DNA of 64,000 bases from Acanthosepion esculentum (taxonomy: Eukaryota > Mollusca > Cephalopoda > Sepiida > Sepiidae), in the NCBI GenBank assembly GCA_964036315.1, contig OZ038488.1:68313342-68377341 (forward strand), written 5' to 3'. Made by a program: the position numbers and the translations under genes. Below the pieces are notes generated by a model that was given only the letters and a program-made list of their open reading frames with translations, ran no database searches and was not told the origin of the DNA. Shown in pieces: positions 22,164 to 33,655 of the stretch (positions are counted from its first letter, which is position 1; each line of letters begins with the position of its first letter).

Positions 22164-22943
22164 CGTGGTGCGATGTCATCTAAATTACGCATGAATGAAA
22201 ATAACACTGACATCTCATTTTAACAGCTATATTTACCAAAATTACACAAACATATCTTGAAATAATAAAGAGTAAATTTATTCAATAAAGTCGCCATTGG
22301 CTTCAACTACGGCCTACAGACGACTTCTCGACAGTCTCCTTGTTTATGTTAGTGAATGTTGCTGTAATCGTTGCCTTCAATTCATCTTTGGTGTTATAAA
22401 GAGTTGGTCTCTCGCTCAACTGCGTACCACATATAATAATCAAGGCATTTGCAGTCTGGGGAATTAAGTGGCCAGACGTAAGGGCTGATGTGATCGCAGA
22501 AATTTTCTGACAGCCATGGGTTGTCCTGCTTGTGTGGCATGGTGCAGAGCCTGGTGCCAGGCATATGATCTTCCAGTCTGATCTAGGTCAGAACTACCTC
22601 TTCAAGGCACTTGACGTAGGCCTCTGTGTAGACTCTGAGGCCCGCACAAACAAAATCTTTTCTTAACACTGAGTCGTACCTTCGTAATGACCATTAGACT
22701 CATCCAACTCTTTCCAAATCCTCTGCATTGTCCTCACATTGATACCCAAACACTCTGAAATGTTCGTATTGGAGCTTCCTGCTTCTAAATTTCTGGCAGA
22801 GTGAATTGTGTCATCGTGCTCTTTTTCTCACAGACGATGCCCAACTGACCCTACTAGATTGTACAGTCGACAATGTCAAAAACAAAGAACGCGTATGCAC
22901 AAAATTAAAAATATAAATGGCGATAATTTACCCATCGCACTCT
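22164..22943 (-). pseudogene. Mariner-type transposon M2, decayed
   Basis: Ends match M3: tgcgatgtcatctaaattac on the left and gataatttacccatcgcac on the right. Minus-strand pieces give the helix-turn-helix region (AGSSNTNISECL, then RTMQRIWKELDESNG) and, near 22500-22650, the segment around the second catalytic Asp in broken frames. The middle of the transposase is missing. Confidence 0.8.
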
Positions 22944-22989
22944 ATATGTACTAATATGGAAACGAATGATTTTCAATGATATTTTTTAA

Positions 22990-23345
22990 TCGGTATCACT
23001 TCATGCAAGGCGGTAAAGCCACTAAAACACAAAGGGTTACAGGGTGTGGAAGAATTAAGAACAGCCACATTAATAATGATCGGAAAGAGAAAAGAATAAT
23101 CAGGAGGACTATAGATAGCGATTGACATTGCATTTAAATTTTTGAAGATTAAAGTTGGCTGGAAATCATGGAGACAGAAGGGAGTTCCACAGGTGAGAAG
23201 TACGAGAAAAGAAACTGTTAGAATAGAACGTGCGGCTACATCTAGCCAGGCCAACTGTAAATTGATGAGAGCTCGACGCCAGTTTAGTATTGCGCTTAAA
23301 TTCAAAAAGTCGAGGTACCATAGCGAAGAGCTCATATGCATATTA
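22990..23345 (-). pseudogene. LINE L-A, 3' end fragment
   Basis: Minus strand. The L-A C-terminal stretch is readable in shifted frames (SSLWYLDFLNLSAILNW, RSILTVSFLVLLTCGTPF), followed at low coordinates by the standard tail (ggcggtaaagccactaaaac). Part of the direct duplication with 26465-27000. Confidence 0.8.
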
Positions 23346-23690
23346 CTTGGAATGTACCCTTCGAATCGGACAATCTTGGGAGAATGACATTCTGATTTAA
23401 GGTACGAAGGGTGTATTGAGTAAAAAAAGACTGAGAACCGCTAATTTACATGGATTATTTTTTTATAGAGGAGTTTTTTTTTATACTCACGATCGTGTTC
23501 CAAATTCTGTAAATAATAAAAAAAACAATAAAAATAAAAGACCTGCTCCCCTGAAACACTGAAATTACCCCCTGGAGGAATGCTCCCCTGGTCGAAAACC
23601 CCTCTTTTACATCATATAATTGGAGAATTGCTTTGTTACATTTTTTAACTGTATATAAGACCTACATTTTTCCCTAACAAAAAAAAATCA
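23140..23690 (+). repeat. Direct duplication, copy 1, with hAT-like end
   Basis: Near-identical to 26485-27000 in the same orientation: the L-A piece, then the hAT-like motif on the minus strand (about 23300-23445), then ctgctcccctgaaacactga and aattggagaattgctttgtt. Small indels in A runs are the main difference. The shared DNA continues past the LINE, so the unit moved or duplicated as a block. Confidence 0.8.
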
Positions 23691-23699
23691 ACCTTAATA

Positions 23700-24789
23700 A
23701 ATAATTATTTGTTTTTAAATGCGTTGTTTATATTAGGACTACAATTCCCGTCTTTGTTGCTAGAATCCCAACGTTCCGGCTGTTGTACTCCCAATCGGCC
23801 TTCTTCAGCTGCCTGTCGATATAGATGATCTTCCAGGAATTTTAAAGTGAAACTTTTATTTAATCTATGGTGTAGATTGTTCTTGCTCTGATCTCCATGT
23901 CTCGGTATATTCTCGTCTTTTTTCGTTTTAGTTTCGTAATTCGCAGAGTCTACCGAATCAAAGTCTGTACTACCTGGCCCAGAGATTGAACGCATGATTA
24001 CTATGTCACCAACTTCGGGAAACAAAGTTTTAATCCACTAAGTTATACGAACTGTTTAGGTATCTGATAGACTAATGCTTAACCAGACCCCATAGACGTA
24101 TGTCGTTTGTACCTAGTTTGCCGCCATTACTGTAATATTAAATGTAAATAGAGGGCACTTATATGTCATAAAATGTGGTACTTATCAATGAATAATTAAA
24201 ATGATATATTCTCTGCGCGAAGATAATTTGATAAATCGCGTAAATTAACTACTTACGTGTCATTACTACTACTACTACTACTACTGCAGCTGCTGCTGCT
24301 CATTCTGCTAACGCTAGAAAGAAGACTACGGTAATAAAAAGAGCAAAAGTATAATGCAAAAAAGAGTTTACACTTTTAACATTGTAATTTCATGCTTAAA
24401 ATTGTGCGTTTCTTATAGAATGCGAAGGTCATGGCCAGAATTCTCAGTGATTGACCGGAGTGCCTCGTGGGCGTGATATTCTGGCAGTAATGAATTACTT
24501 TTATCTGAGTTTTGGATATAAGTCCAAAACGGCACGAATTCAAACGAGTGTCTTAAGAATTCTGAAGCTGTCAATACGCGTCCCACACCCAGATTAGCGA
24601 CCGGCTGAGACCACCCGCTGAGCCAACGTGAAACATGCGTTCCCGTGACGTCACTCCTCCTACTGCCTATTAGAACCCAAGCTACCACTCTTATATCGAA
24701 TAACAAAAAGAAACGGTCCTTTTAGTTGATATCGTTTTATGTAGTAACGTAGGGACGCAGAAACGACACAGAACACAGCACATTAAATC
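23700..24789. other. No gene seen; (ACT)n near 24266-24285
   Basis: Contains a 106-codon minus-strand frame (23705-24025) with charged residues and no recognised domain, and a 97-codon frame (24413-24706), also unrecognised. Neither has a codon or splice context I can support. Confidence 0.5.
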
Positions 24790-25355
24790 AGATCCATTTA
24801 TAAGTCTACCGTACGCCCATGCATTGAATATTGCTGCCACATTTGCTCTGGTGTTTCTGCTATGTATTTAGAGATTCTTCATAGAATCCGCAATGTTAGT
24901 CCTGACCTGACATCTCCGTTTCAATCCCTCTCCTATCACCCTAATATAGCTTCCCTGTGCCTTTTCTATAAATATTTTCATGGTAATTGTTCTGGTGTGT
25001 TTTCCTCTTTACTACCTAGAATGTATGTGATTTTTAAGCGTATTATTAGATTGGCGGTAAGTTTTCATTTTATTACATTTGAAACGGCTACATGTAACCG
25101 TAAGTTCTATGCTAACAGTTTCTTCCCTCACACTTCTCGCTCGTGGGACTCGTTTCCGGATTATTGCTTTCCAGTCAACTTTGATATTCAAAAATTTAAA
25201 TGTAATGTCAATCGTTATTTTCTCAATTCCTGTTTTTCTATTGTTCGCTCTCCTTAATAATGTTTTTCTTTTTTTTTCATATTCTTTCACATTCAGTAGT
25301 AACCCCTTGCGTCTTAGTAGCTTTATTGTCTTGCATGGGTTGAAATGATTAAAAC
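24790..25355 (+). pseudogene. LINE L-A, 3' fragment
   Basis: Starts at the STVRPCIEYCCHICSG motif, then ISPFQSLSYHPNIASLCLFY and KYFHGNCSG, the MYVIFKRIIRLAVSFHF segment, SRSWDSFPDYCFPVNFDIQ, KFKCNVNRYF, and the tail ccccttgcgtcttagtagct, then ttgcatgggttgaaat. 5'-truncated, few frame breaks. Confidence 0.85.
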
Positions 25356-25764
25356 AAAGACATGAGAAGCTAATTCCTTTCTTGTTTAAAATTACTTCTT
25401 TGTTTCGAGTCGTTTATTAATAAAATATTAAAAGTCATGTCTACAAAAAAATTTTTTTTTTAAATGGCCAGACCTACATCCGCTTGGGCACCAAACCAAC
25501 TCGGCCCAAATTATTTTATACGATGAATGTCCGCCAAGAAACGTAGAAATATTTACTAATCCAACTTGTTTATCACAATGTACATAAAACAGGATTAACA
25601 TACTTCCCGCCATCGAGTTTAATGTTGTCCCATCAATAGACAAGCACATTATTACTCTCCTCGAAGAACCTGGCGTCAAGAGATTGGAGCCACTCTTGCA
25701 CAACAGCAACAACGGCGTCTTCCGGGGATAATGATTTACTGATACATGTCCTGCTAATTAACAC
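25356..25764. other. Unassigned; 94-codon minus frame
   Basis: A minus-strand frame at 25428-25712 has no domain I recognise. Probably part of a decayed element. Confidence 0.4.
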
Positions 25765-25895
25765 ATACCTGGGAGCTGGGCCTGGAGAGGTGGATTCATG
25801 CCTTTCCCAAGTGTCAATGAATATAACGAAGCCTACTGGAATTGTGGCTCGGCTCTCCGATTTCTATTTCTGTCCTCTTATCCATTACACCACAC
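25765..25895 (-). mobile_element. SINE-A, head and linker
   Basis: Minus strand: tgtggtgtaatggataagag (A-box region), ggagagccgagccacaattc (mutated B box), linker and ggtatgaatccacctctc-type end. Confidence 0.7.
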
Positions 25896-25984
25896 GAATT
25901 TTCAGCTAAACACAACAATTCTGTCTTAGAAACATGATGAACATAACAATTTTTACTCGGAATAAAATGAATACGCATCAACAT

Positions 25985-26200
25985 GAGTATTTATATTTTT
26001 GCAGATTAAGGTTGACTGGAAAGCATGGAGATGGGAGAGAGTTCCACAAGTGAGAAGTACAAGAAAAGAAGTTGTTAGCATAGAATGTACAGTTCCATTT
26101 AGCCAACTCAATTGTAAATTGGTGAGATCTCATTGCTAGTCTGGTACAGTGCTTAAATTCATAAAGTTTAGGTACCATGGCAAAGAGCTCATTCAAGCAA
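25985..26200 (-). pseudogene. LINE L-A, C-terminal fragment
   Basis: A 72-codon frame with FAMVPKLYEFKHCTRLAMRS, HQFTIELAKWNCTFYANNFF, then LWNSLPSPCFPVNLNLQKYK. Cut at both ends. Confidence 0.8.
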
Positions 26201-26206
26201 AAGTAT

Positions 26207-26464
26207 TTATAGATTTTTATAAATTTTTAAAAACATTATATTATCTTTACTTTGACCATAAAAGAAAAACATGTTGTGTGCGTTAAGGGTTGACTGTATA
26301 TTATTTTTTTTATCAGTGAAAACGCCATTGCATCCCTTTTGAATAACAATATTCCACTCCCTCAAGTATACAAATGGAAAAAATGGATACACCAGGAAAG
26401 GAAGTCTGTGTCTAAGATTGGATAACTAATATTTGTTTTGTGTTTGTAAACAGGAAATATACCA
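26207..26464. other. Unassigned AT-rich spacer
   Basis: No recognised element. Confidence 0.4.
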
Positions 26465-26700
26465 CTTAATCTTAAAAATATTTGCAGATTAAAGTTGGCT
26501 GGAAAGCATGAAGCCGGAATGGAGTTCCATAGGTGAGAATTACGAGAAAAGAAACTGTTAGAATAGAACGTGCGGCTACATCTAGCCAGGCCAACTGTAA
26601 ATTGATGAGAGCTCGACGCCAGTTTAGTATTGCGCTTAAATTCAAAAAGTCGAGGTACCATAGCGAAGAGCTAATATGCATATTATTTGGAATGTACCCT
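26465..26700 (-). pseudogene. LINE L-A, C-terminal fragment in the duplicated block
   Basis: Frames with VPRLFEFKRNTKLASSSHQF, TVGLARCSRTFYSNSFFSRN and LWNSIPASCFPANFNLQIF. Same insertion as at 23.1 kb. Confidence 0.8.
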
Positions 26701-27000
26701 TCGAATCGGACAATCTTGGGAGAATGACATTCTGATTTAAGGTACGAAGGGTGTATTGAGCAAAAAAGATTGAGAAACACTAATTTACATGGATTATTTT
26801 TTTATAGAGGAGTTTTTTTTATACTCATGATGTAAATAAAAAATAAAATAAAATAAAATAAAAAGACTTGCTCCCCTGAAACACTGAAATTACCTCCTGG
26901 AGGAATGCTCCCCTGGTTGAGAACCCTTCTTTTACATCATATAATTGGAGAATTGCTTTGTTACGGTTTTTAACTGTATATAAAACCTACATTTTTCCCT
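26485..27000 (+). repeat. Direct duplication, copy 2, with hAT-like end
   Basis: Partner of 23140-23690. The hAT-like motif is on the minus strand near 26668-26788. An (AAAAT)n run near 26837-26862 replaces the longer A-rich spacer of copy 1. Confidence 0.8.
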
Positions 27001-27048
27001 TGAAAGGATAGTAAGAAACTTACAAATAAGTAGGCAAAACTTGTCTAA

Positions 27049-27998
<950 letters not shown>

Positions 27999-28032
<34 letters not shown>

Positions 28033-28049
28033 ATATGTTTATACATATA

Positions 28050-28112
<63 letters not shown>

Positions 28113-28171
28113 AGCTAGTTAGCTCGATAGATGCAGAATAGAATGAGATAGCTAGATAATGAAGAGACTGC

Positions 28172-28213
<42 letters not shown>

Positions 28214-28266
28214 GAACAGACCGAGGTAGATAGGCAGATTGGTCAGTACGTAATGAACAGACTCAA

Positions 28267-28297
<31 letters not shown>

Positions 28298-28320
28298 CAG
28301 AGAGAGAGAGAAAGAGAGAA
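27999..28320. repeat. Compound (TA)n, (GATA)n, (GA)n tract
   Basis: Interrupted (TA)n with TATG variants to about 28110, GATA units near 28171-28211, (GA)n near 28279-28320. The flank repeats gatagctagat/gaacagac words. Confidence 0.9.
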
Positions 28321-28789
28321 CAAACAAAGGTAAGAAAGATATTGAGCTAGCTAGCTACAGAAGAGATTGATATATAGAGAGAGAGGGAGAGAGAGATAAC
28401 GGAAGTTTCAACTTTGGATTAAACAAAGTGAATCGAACATCGAAACTGTGGTGTCACTTTTTGAACTTTCGAGAGATAGACTGGAAAAATATAAGTGGAA
28501 ATTCCCTTTAAAGGTCTTTTCTGTGCCTTTGATCAGCTTGAGAAGTCATTTGAAGACGAACGATTCTTTCCTTTTGAAGTTGCAAGGCAAAATTCAACAT
28601 AAAACGAACCATTACATCTTTTCAAAAAGTGACCGAATGAACTCATAAACTAGGAAGCACAATCAGGCATAAAAATCAAAAGGTTAGAGATTTTTATTAG
28701 AATTCTCGGAAAATTTTCACTGATATTCTTATCCCAAACTTTTCTGCTCAGCCTGTTCATGTGACTGGCACACACACACAAACTTTTTT
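28321..28789. other. No gene seen
   Basis: A 66-codon plus frame at 28448-28648 shows no known domain. Confidence 0.4.
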
Positions 28790-28795
28790 AACGAC

Positions 28796-28845
28796 GCGTT
28801 TCGTCGATGTGCGTTATGTTCGCAGTCTTCAGACAGGTATTGTTT
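28796..28845 (-). ncRNA. Hammerhead-like remnant
   Basis: On the minus strand CTGAAGA (one change from CTGATGA) is followed by TGCG / CGCA pairing and then CGAAACGCGTCG. The last word contains GAAA, the self-complementary CGCG and a TC, an arrangement known from hammerheads with a very short stem III. Six unpaired bases before GAAA and the core change weaken it. Confidence 0.35.
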
Positions 28846-29039
28846 TTGAAAGTAAGAAAGGCAATACATTAAATTAACCTTGCTGGTCTTAATCTAAAAA
28901 AAATGCCAACGCATTTTCTTTACTCACAGTTTTATCTTTCCTTCCAGCCTGAAGAAGGCGAACAAAACAAACAAGGGGCATTTCAATTGGTATATAATGT
29001 TGGTTTTACGTAATACATTAGTCAGTAGGGAGGAGATAT

Positions 29040-29140
29040 TAATTAGTAATTAAATTTGTTGTACTGCCATATAGGAGGACCGATATTATGTAACAGTTCA
29101 GTAGTCTATTCTTTATTTTATATCTAACGAAATTCTCCTG
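29040..29140 (-). pseudogene. LINE L-B fragment
   Basis: Minus strand: RLLNCYIISVLLYGS-type segment. The plus strand shows the usual ataggaggaccgatattatg word. Confidence 0.6.
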
Positions 29141-29311
29141 GTTCTTGATCCCTTGACTAACATTATCGAACTTGTGAAAATTATCTTCAACGCTTGATTT
29201 TGATATTATCAATAGATTACCTATTTCTCTCATCGTATAGCCTGATTTCTGACAACTGTCTGTATAAAAATGCACGCTTTTCTCTCCACTTCTGGGAACG
29301 CCATACATCAA
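29141..29311 (-). pseudogene. Tc1-like transposase, N-terminal fragment
   Basis: Frame directly joined to the L-B piece: SGYTMREIGNLLIISKSSVE, then DNFHKFDNV. It resembles the paired helix-turn-helix of Tc1-type transposases (x-S-x-R-E-I-A-x-x-L-x-x-S-x-S-x-V). No catalytic domain nearby. The call rests on one helix pair. Confidence 0.4.
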
Positions 29312-29679
29312 AGTAACTTAGATAACCAAACGGCTGCTAATTATTTTCAGCGCTTCCATTTGGATAGTCAGAGTATGTTGGTCAATCTCCCACGTTTATA
29401 TAGTGCTGGTTATTCTCAAGTAACACTTTGATTTTAGTACTATCAACTTCACTTGGTCAGCGTGTCAGTGGAACAATGTTCTGGGTGAATTTTCCTGAAC
29501 TAAACTTCGCAAAATTTGATACGTTGTATCTTTTCTGTTAAAGCCACCCCGAATAGTGTAAAGTTATTTATCGCAAATATTAATGCACCCAAAGAAATTA
29601 CAAATTTTAAATCAAAGTTTTTTGTTTTTTTTTATTAAACTTTTGGCACTCTTTTGAAATTATAAATTTTAAATCAAAG

Positions 29680-30060
29680 TTTTATATATTGTGTGCCAGA
29701 TAGAAGAGTCTCCACATTATTGGACACTATCCGAAGCTGTATTTCATTTTGAGGGTCACCCTTTACAAGGCCTGGGGATTTATCGAGGTAGAGTGTTACG
29801 TTAGGAGACCATTTGTGTGTATAGGCGATGGAGATAGCGATTAACTCTAGCCTTGAATATGTTAAGATTGTAGTGATCGGGAAAACATCCTGTTGGGAGT
29901 GGTTCACGAGAAGAAGCTGATGGAATATGAAGGGAATGTGTGGGATTTGCTACTATGTAAGTGGCATGGCGTGTTCTTGTCATGAAGGTTTGTCTCGGCG
30001 GGACCAGGGAATTTAGTTCATGCGAGGACCTCCGCTCACCTTGATTGTTGGTAGTTCGGG
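29680..30060 (-). pseudogene. LINE family L-C, 3' end fragment
   Basis: Minus strand: TRTRHATYIVANPTHSLHIP, then REPLPTGCFPDHYNLNIFKA and RVNRYLHRL, the typical L-C C-terminus, with more in a second frame at the low-coordinate side. Confidence 0.7.
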
Positions 30061-30284
30061 GTCAGATTTACCTGGAACTATGATTATATCGGATTGTTTG
30101 AAAGGATAGACATCTTTGAAGCATGATCCCGATTATATTCATCTGACTAAATCACAGTATGAATTTCCTTGACCCAGAAACACCAGCTCATACGCAAACA
30201 ATCGAAAGTACCTGGCGGAACACCGAAATGAAGAATAAGTTCATGTTCGGGACTCATCGTAGCATGATAGACTCTTATATATGG
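30061..30284. other. Unassigned spacer
   Basis: No gene or repeat recognised. Confidence 0.4.
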
Positions 30285-30960
30285 TTTAGTTTGTTTTAAG
30301 GCATATCAACCTCAATGGGCTATTTAATGCCGACAAGATTTTTATTGCTGGTAATATTTTTTCCCAAAAATGGCTATTTTCTAAGACGTGGCATAAGGCC
30401 TAATGATTTTCCAAGCGTAGCTTAGATGTGGCACAAGACCGAAAGTAGGGGCGCACAGTGAGGATCGAACTCACTACTCAGTCGTAATCGTTCTACCGAG
30501 GCAAGCTTGCTAACCATTACACCACCTCGAGGTGCCCGAAAATGTATTGTTGGTAATATGTTTTTAAAAATGTATTGTTGGTAATATTTTTTCAAAAATA
30601 TATTTTTGGGGGGTATTTTTTTTTTTAAATGTATTGCTGGTAATATTTCTCTTTCAAAAATGTATTACTGGTAATAATATATTGCTGGTAATAATTTTTC
30701 CTTCAAACATTCACTGCCCGTAATAATTTTTACGAAAATGTATTGCTGGTATTAAAACGTATTTTTACACTTTCATAGTTTGGGGTTAACTATTTACCCA
30801 TAGTTGGAACATTAACAGGTGCTACCACCCCGGATCAAGGTGGACCTGGGAACACCAGCAATTAAGAGGTGGTTCCACTCTCCTCAAAACCTCATGATCA
30901 GAGGCCTTGCTGTCGGACGTAGTTTATCGTCATACCCAAGACGGTCTTATTTGTAGAAGT
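30285..30960 (-). mobile_element. U element, copy U3, with nested SINE-B
   Basis: Minus strand: head (gtatgacgataaactacgtc), body (ggtccaccttgatccggggt), ttaaccccaaactatgaaag, then at least six attaccag.aatacatttt-type units, and the tail (ggcattaaatagcccattga, then ggttgatatgcc). A tRNA-type SINE sits inside the array at 30392-30535. Confidence 0.8.
30392..30540 (-). mobile_element. SINE-B, tRNA-type head, nested in U3
   Basis: Minus strand: acceptor-like gggcacc, A-box region ggtggtgtaatggttagcaa, T arm GTGAG TTCGATC CTCAC, then gtgcgcccctactttcggtc and a body ending near gcttggaaaatcattaggcc. Flanked on both sides by aaaatg, a candidate target-site duplication. Same family as 62025-62165. 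Confidence 0.8.
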
Positions 30961-31158
30961 TCCTTTGGAGACGTAAGGCAAAGAATAAAAATGAATGCAT
31001 TTTTTGAACAAATCTTCTGAATTTTGGTGTGGATTTTAGTAAATATAAATTCGTTTTATTCTGGGGTGAATTAATATTTTGGGGTGAATTAACACAAAAG
31101 ATCCGATACGTTTGATAAGTAACATTATTTTCTTTATAAACTACACATCTTTTTTTTT

Positions 31159-31503
31159 GTGATGTCAACGAACACTCGTTGCCACTTTTTTCAATGTCAG
31201 CGAATACTTGTTGTCACTTTTGTAATGCTCGTTGTAGTAGAGACTTTGTAATCGCAGATATAACTATGGTAACGCCGTTGAACAATACTGGTGTCAGACG
31301 CCTTCGAATAACACTCGCACTATTTGCTCGATAATACTCGCTCGAAAGTAACCACTGAATAGTGATCCGAATAGTAATCCGTATAGTGATCAGTATAGAG
31401 AAATAGTATAGAGAATAGCGATCCGTATAGTAATAGAGAATAGTGTAGAAATATTGATCAATTAGACGCCACAACAGCGACACTTTATTCCTATATAACA
31501 CTG
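31159..31503 (+). mobile_element. Candidate solo LTR, copy R2
   Basis: Matches R1 (5438-5903) from TGTGATGTCAACGAACAC to CTATATAACA, but is about 120 bp shorter because the gaatag/gtatag middle differs. The antisense 103-codon frame is a shadow. Confidence 0.5.
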
Positions 31504-32089
31504 TTTCCTTGCGTTTTACTCCCACTTATGCATCTTTTAAAATAAAACTTAAAATTACGAAAATATCGCTATCGTCAATATTAGAATTAATAAACCAAAA
31601 TACACAATTTTTGATCAAATTCTTTAAACAAAAACCTGTCCATATTGTATTGCGACAATGAATAACCTTTTTACTTTAATATAATTAATTAAGAATAAAC
31701 TCTCCTCTTATCAACTAACAAGAAAGCAGAACAAATTTTCGAGGATACCCAATGCAAGATATTATGCTGTGTCGCAAGATATAGCTCTGTATATTCAGTA
31801 TATGGGTGATGTAAAAAAAAGCTTTGGAAATTGTTTCGTGCCAATGTGGTAACGAACCGCCAGATAAGACATATATCTCGCTAATGCTTTTCAACATAAC
31901 TTGATATGTTATCAGCTACGACATTGACGCAATGGTTACAAGCAAAGATAAACGAGTCTGAAAATATCTTTTTGTTGTTTCGAAACAAACAAAAAAAGAA
32001 AAAGAAAAAAAGAAGCCCTAAGGCAATGCATCACTAAATGCACTGATGGTTGCGGGCATTAATGAAACGGATATTTTTGATCTAATGTT
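31504..32089. other. AT-rich stretch, no gene seen
   Basis: No recognised element. Confidence 0.5.
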
Positions 32090-32660
32090 TCTAGAAATTA
32101 TAAAGAATTCATACATCATAGGTTTATTGTAGAAATTTTTAAAAACATCCACATCGGGTTATTCAAGAAGACTTTAAAGACATACGCATCATTCATACGT
32201 TCATTATAAGAACTATTATCAACATCGACATAACGGGTTTATTGTAGAAAAATTAATAAAAATATCTACATCGGTTCATTGTAGAAATTGTTATGAACTT
32301 TTATATCAAGATTTTATTTAAGAAATTCTTAAATACGTAAGCATCAGGAGTTTATTCTAGAAATTTGTTAATACGTACGCATTAAATTTCATTATAGGAA
32401 TTATTATCAACATTTACATCTGGAGTTTATTGTAGAAATTATTAAGAACATTTCATCAGTTTTTTTTTTTTTTAGAAATTATTAAGATGATCTACATCAG
32501 GAGTTTATAGTAGAAATTATTAAGAACATTTTCATCATTATTTCATTGTCGAAATTAAGAACATCTTCATCAGGAGTTTATTGTAGAAATTATTAAGAAC
32601 ATCTTCATCGGGAGTTTATTGTAGAAATTATTAAAGTCATCTACATCAGGAGCCTACTAT
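32090..32660 (+). repeat. Degenerate 38-40-bp minisatellite
   Basis: Tandem variants of gtttattgtagaaattatta, then agaacatcttcatcagga, with the latest units most alike and the first strongly diverged. Roughly 14 units. Confidence 0.8.
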
Positions 32661-33060
32661 ATCAATCCGCACTCCCACCCCTACACCGTGGAAACTGTTA
32701 GATGTAGACGTCTCTTCTACTCCAATAGCTTCATGTCTCGCACATCTCGCCTATGGAACTCCCTTCCCTATTACTGTTTCCCTGACAAATACAATCTCCA
32801 ACGGTTTAAGTGTAGCGTCAATCGACATCTCCAATCGCCTTGATCTATACACTTCCCTTCTCCACATCCTTTCATTTTTCATTCCTATCTGCTCTCGCTC
32901 CAAATCTTCTGTAACCCCCTTGCCTTGATCGACCCACTGTCTTTCTCTTTCACCACATCCTCTCCTTTACCACTCCTATCTGCTCTTCCTCCAACCCTTC
33001 TTTAACCCCTTGCGTGATAGTGGCCCCCAGCCTTGCTTAGGGTGATACGCTTTAAAAAAA
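32661..33060 (+). pseudogene. LINE L-A (second subfamily), 3' end
   Basis: Plus strand: YQSALPPLHRGNC in broken frame, then RRLFYSNSFMSRTSRLWNSL, PYYCFPDKYNLQRFKCSVNR and HLQSP, then a C/T-rich 3' UTR and cccttgcgtgatagtggccc, then gcttagggtgatacgcttta. Very close to the minus copy at 52.9-53.8 kb, so a younger subfamily than the L-A copies near 3-26 kb. Confidence 0.85.
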
Positions 33061-33133
33061 AATATCAATCCGCATATCTATTTGCTCCTTTCATATGGCA
33101 ATCTTTCTTAATCTCATCTGATTTTAAAGGGAA

Positions 33134-33655
33134 TTCTAAGAGAGTGAGCTGGAAATTTCATAAGCCTTCTATGAAGGAGTGGTGCTAGAGCTGTGAAATC
33201 TTGCATCTTATTAACAGCTGCATTGATTATTTCCATGTAAACTGACATCTGACTCTTCAAAGAAGACTTCAGAATCAACAAGGATCGCCATCTCTTGAAA
33301 ATGGACAAAATTTGGCATCGTAGCGTTATCAAATACCTGCAGAAAAAGGGTTTAACCTCATAGATATTCATACTGACATGGTTGTCGCATTAGGGGACGA
33401 CGCCCCAGCTTTACCATCAGTATAAAAGTTGACAGCTGAATTTAGGGGGGGGGTCTTGAAGATGACCGAATGCCTGGACGTCCTACAACTGCCACCAAGT
33501 CTTCTTTGAACAGTCAGATGACAGTTTAACTGGAAGAAAACAATGCAGCTATCAATAAGAGTTGTAATTAATGCATGCAAGATTTCACAGCTCTGTCATC
33601 ACTCCTTCATAGTCAGCCCATGAACTTCTCAGCCCACTCTCCTAGCCTCTTGAAA
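33134..33655 (+). pseudogene. Fold-back mariner remnant
   Basis: The arms 33134-33279 and 33490-33655 are imperfect inverted copies (shared words gagctgtgaaatcttgca, then catctgac and ttcaaagaagactt). The centre codes a mariner N-terminus: MDKIWHRSVIKYLQKKGLT, then a stop, ALGDDAPALPSV and LTAEFRGG, then EDDRMPGRPTTAT in a second frame. That order matches the first helix-turn-helix and the G-R-P linker of SETMAR-like mariners. No catalytic domain. Confidence 0.65.
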
